A DNA stretch of 64,000 bases from Ostrinia nubilalis (Eukaryota; Arthropoda; Insecta; Lepidoptera; Crambidae). The notes under the pieces are model-generated. The model saw nothing but the letters and a program-made list of their open reading frames with translations. It made no database searches and was not told where the DNA came from. The position numbers and the translations under genes were made by a program. Each line of letters starts with the position of its first letter. The first letter of the stretch is position 1. The stretch covers positions 9,114,001 to 9,178,000 of the forward strand of contig NC_087096.1 of assembly GCF_963855985.1 (NCBI RefSeq), read 5' to 3'. This document shows positions 61,630 through 64,000 of this stretch, one piece after another.

Positions 61630-61744
61630 AATTTTACTGATTGCATTTTTGGCATCAGTATCGATCACTAATCACCCCCTGATAGTTATTTTGAAAATAT
61701 ATTTCATGTACAGAATTGACCTCTCTACAGATTTATTATAAGTA

Positions 61745-61972
61745 CTAGCTTTCCGCCCGCGGCTTCGCCCGCGTGGAATTTTGTCTGTCACAGAAAAACT
61801 TTATCGCGCGCGTCCCTGTTTCAAAAACCGGGATAAAAACTATCCTATGTTCTTTCCCGGGACTCAAACTATCTCTATGCCAAATTTCATCAAAATCGGT
61901 TGCGAGGTTTAAGCGGGAAAGCGTAACAGACAGACAGACAGACAGAGTTACTTTCGCATTTATAATATTAGT
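61745..61972 (-). mobile_element. Short Helitron (lep1-like)
   Basis: On the minus strand the left side is ACTAATATTATAAATGCG plus a (CTGT)n tract. The right end is GGGCGAAGCCGCGGGCGGAA then AGCTAG|T. The exact 5' end is not clean (no clear A|TC). An open frame covering it (61745-62104 minus) is not a gene. Confidence 0.8.
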
Positions 61973-63629
61973 TGGGAAGTTGGGATAGATAAATATGAGA
62001 TCAAATAACTTTGTGTTTAGAGAGATCAAGATGGTAGGAAAAACCGCATCTTTTGGGTAAAATGTGTGCAGTAAAACAAAGCAAATAAATAACGCAATTG
62101 GCAAAGTTACTACGAAGAAATATTATCAAATTTTTCTTTTGTCACAAATCACAAGATCCATTTTACTGTCACGTAAAAAAATAATTATCTTTTATTGTCA
62201 AATTGGGCTTGAATTTGACAGCAGTTTTGAAGATATCTGACCCGAAGTCATTAAGTAACACGAGGATGGATTACTGGGCGGGCGGCGTCCGCCCTACGCA
62301 GCTGTGACAAATGACCAAGTAAAACGTCGCATCATATCGACAGTTGATTATTTTAAAGATAATGGTGATTGATTTTGGTAAAGGTATTTCGCTTTGTATA
62401 GGTACCTTTTTTTAACTGAAGAGTGATAGTTAAAAACTTTCAAACTGCGCCAAACGTATCACTTCTCAAAGAACCATGAACAAAATATCTAGTAATCTTA
62501 AAGCTCAAAAACACAACTGTACCTTTGTGTTTCAATCATTTAAAAAGCATATCACGCAATCAAATCTGCGAGTATGATATGGACAATTTGTATTGAAAGC
62601 ACTTCGAAAAATGATACACTTTGTTTTATTACCACCTTTTTTATCAAACCATACTGACTGACAGGAATAAAATTTTATAACGTTAAAATCCAGGTGTTTT
62701 GTGCTACACATTACTCACATTCTAATGTACAGGTATCATTTGTTTGATTTATTTGGATTTTTGTGCCCATGTACGTACACGTGTACTAACTGACAAGTTA
62801 AATTGGATTTATGAGTTTGTTGAATCCATAAATTGTTGACCCTACTAACAAAATGCAAAAAAAAACCTTTGATGCTGTTGCCATTCTCTATTTTCTTTCC
62901 CATTTTAACGCTCGTTGGAATTGAATTTACATGAAATAACAGAGTTGGGTTGTTATATTTACGCCCATAAACTTCGATTTCGTTGTTATTGTTACATTTC
63001 ATTTTGATGTTATTCAGAATTCGTCTAATAATACTTCTAAAATGTTGTTATTGCTTTCGCTATTGATACTGCCTGCTGTAAGCGTTGTACCTAACGATAA
63101 CGATGTAACAAACTACCTAAATCTCTTAGGTACTAACCGTTTCCGCAGCTTCGTACACGTGGAAATAATTTTTCAGTATTCATTACATAAGATCGAACCA
63201 AGATCTTTCATATAAATGGGACGGTGTCCAATATAATAAAGATATCTCAGATGATGTCTAAAGGTATATAGTTACTCGTATTGTCAAATTAAGGTACTAT
63301 ACTCGTATTGGAACGTTGTTGTTGAGTCGTAGAGTCCATAAATAGCATAACAATAATAATTAATAAAATAACAAACACGTCTATAAATTCTACTGTACCT
63401 ATCTACATATTGAAGCGAAAGGGAGCTTATAAGCACTATACCCTTTATTTTTTCCGGTTTATTCCATTGTCTGCATTAACGCATACGTACATTAGCGTTT
63501 ATGTGTCACCTAAGTAGATAAAATTGCGCTCTTTGCTGTTACACGTACCCTTAATTACCGAATACGTAATATCTCTACCATACCATCAAAACGCAAAGTA
63601 GACTGCGCTCCCTTCGTCACAAAACAACA
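61973..63629. other. Non-genic stretch
   Basis: No gene recognised. A diverged Helitron 3' end may be present near 63148 (CAGCTTCGTACACGTGG). A GGGCGGGCGGCGTCCGCCC hairpin is at about 62277. Confidence 0.45.
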
Positions 63630-63785
63630 ATGGCGGCGCCGGAACTCGGAATAAAAATGAAAGTGGATTCGCCTGTTATTTTTATAAACCCGACAATCTT
63701 GTTTCTTTCTGTTCCGTCCTCATTAGCATACGATGTCAGCGGACCGACGACACTAGACCGAACTTATAACGTGATTGTGGAATAA
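63630..63785 (+). other. Small ORF or promoter-proximal segment, 51 codons
   Basis: CAACAATGGCGGCGCCGG provides a good insect start context, and the frame MAAPELGIKMKVDSPVIF.. runs 51 codons to TAA. CpG content is locally high. It could be a small gene, a first exon, or a promoter region in which ATGGCGGC is a regulatory motif. No homology is recognised. Confidence 0.2.
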
Positions 63786-64000
63786 GCCACGGTAAGGTTA
63801 TAGTAATACTTTTGTAAGGCAAATTAGCTTGCAATTTCTTCGCGCACTAGATTTATTGCGTTTTCATTTCAATTTAAAAATACTTAAAGCACTTCTTCGA
63901 GCTGTAACTTCTTTTCGCTTCTCCCTGCAGTACTGTTTGCAATAGTTGCACTATTTTCGATTTAATTAAATCCCAACACAGTGCTCTACAGAGTCTGACT

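Larger units (their letters stand above)
60814..61682 (-). mobile_element. Large non-autonomous Helitron with internal tandem repeats
   Basis: On the minus strand it starts A|TCAGGGGGTGATTAGTGAT and ends GTCGCGGGCGGCCGCTAG|T. At 869 bp it has no Rep/helicase frame. An (AGAC)9 tract lies near its 5' end. A repeated unit of about 135 bp follows, with markers GCAATATCCTGTTGTAACTA and GGTTTAGATTTTTTCATACA recurring. The 3' end is shared with 38666-38790. Confidence 0.8.

Noticed and set aside
61745..62104. 119-codon minus-strand frame
   Set aside because: Most of it lies inside a Helitron and crosses its 3' terminus, so it is not a gene.

Overview
The window looks like nuclear DNA from a moth or butterfly (Lepidoptera). 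The background is AT-rich and almost gene-free, and it is strewn with repeat types typical of that order. These include short non-autonomous Helitrons that end in a GC hairpin plus CTAG|T, LINE tails of the '...QQWTS' type, LINE 3' ends with the '...NELP.AVF' signature, and many short foldback elements. No bacterial-style operon, rRNA, tRNA or CRISPR array was seen.

Protein-coding signal is sparse. The clearest piece is one GC-rich exon on the minus strand (53247-53942). It has an acceptor, a 61-nt 5' UTR remainder, a start codon and 211 codons of a proline-rich protein of unknown identity, and it ends at a CAG|GTGCGA donor. Its remaining exons should lie at lower coordinates on the minus strand but were not recognised. 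On the plus strand there are isolated splice-flanked pieces: a GC-richer probable first exon ending at 36047, a 70-nt exon with a start codon (47380-47449) and a possible terminal exon starting at 49612. If joined, the last two read through a 28-codon open frame, so a long noncoding or micropeptide transcript is possible.

The most unusual object is at 47898-48401. A fragment of a LanC-like (LANCL family) protein, including the conserved zinc-ligand motif WCHG.PG, sits exactly between two identical 163-bp arms in inverted orientation.

Mobile DNA explains much of the rest. From left to right: a Helitron split by a TIR element (1972-2677); Harbinger-type MITEs with 3-bp TWA duplications (4642, 21373, 29934, 36613, 44436, 51484); TA-flanked TIR elements (5375, 7768); intact Helitrons (9882, 26834, 38666, 39808, 60814, 61745); LINE remnants (3377, 6575, 13873, 18409, 21655, 23442, 24143-24374, 59591); two TTAA-flanked piggyBac-like elements (21960-23021 with an internal 80-bp perfect palindrome, and 58984-59548); a decayed BEL/Pao pol region (24390-25480); and a nearly full-length dead mariner (28480-29767).

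Between these lie long AT-rich stretches in which no gene was recognised. Several GC-richer patches (about 15300-16250, 19500-19750, 20500-20720, 27290-27480, 32280-32850, 37620-37910, 40440-40680, 56560-56655) could be regulatory elements, but this cannot be shown from one sequence.
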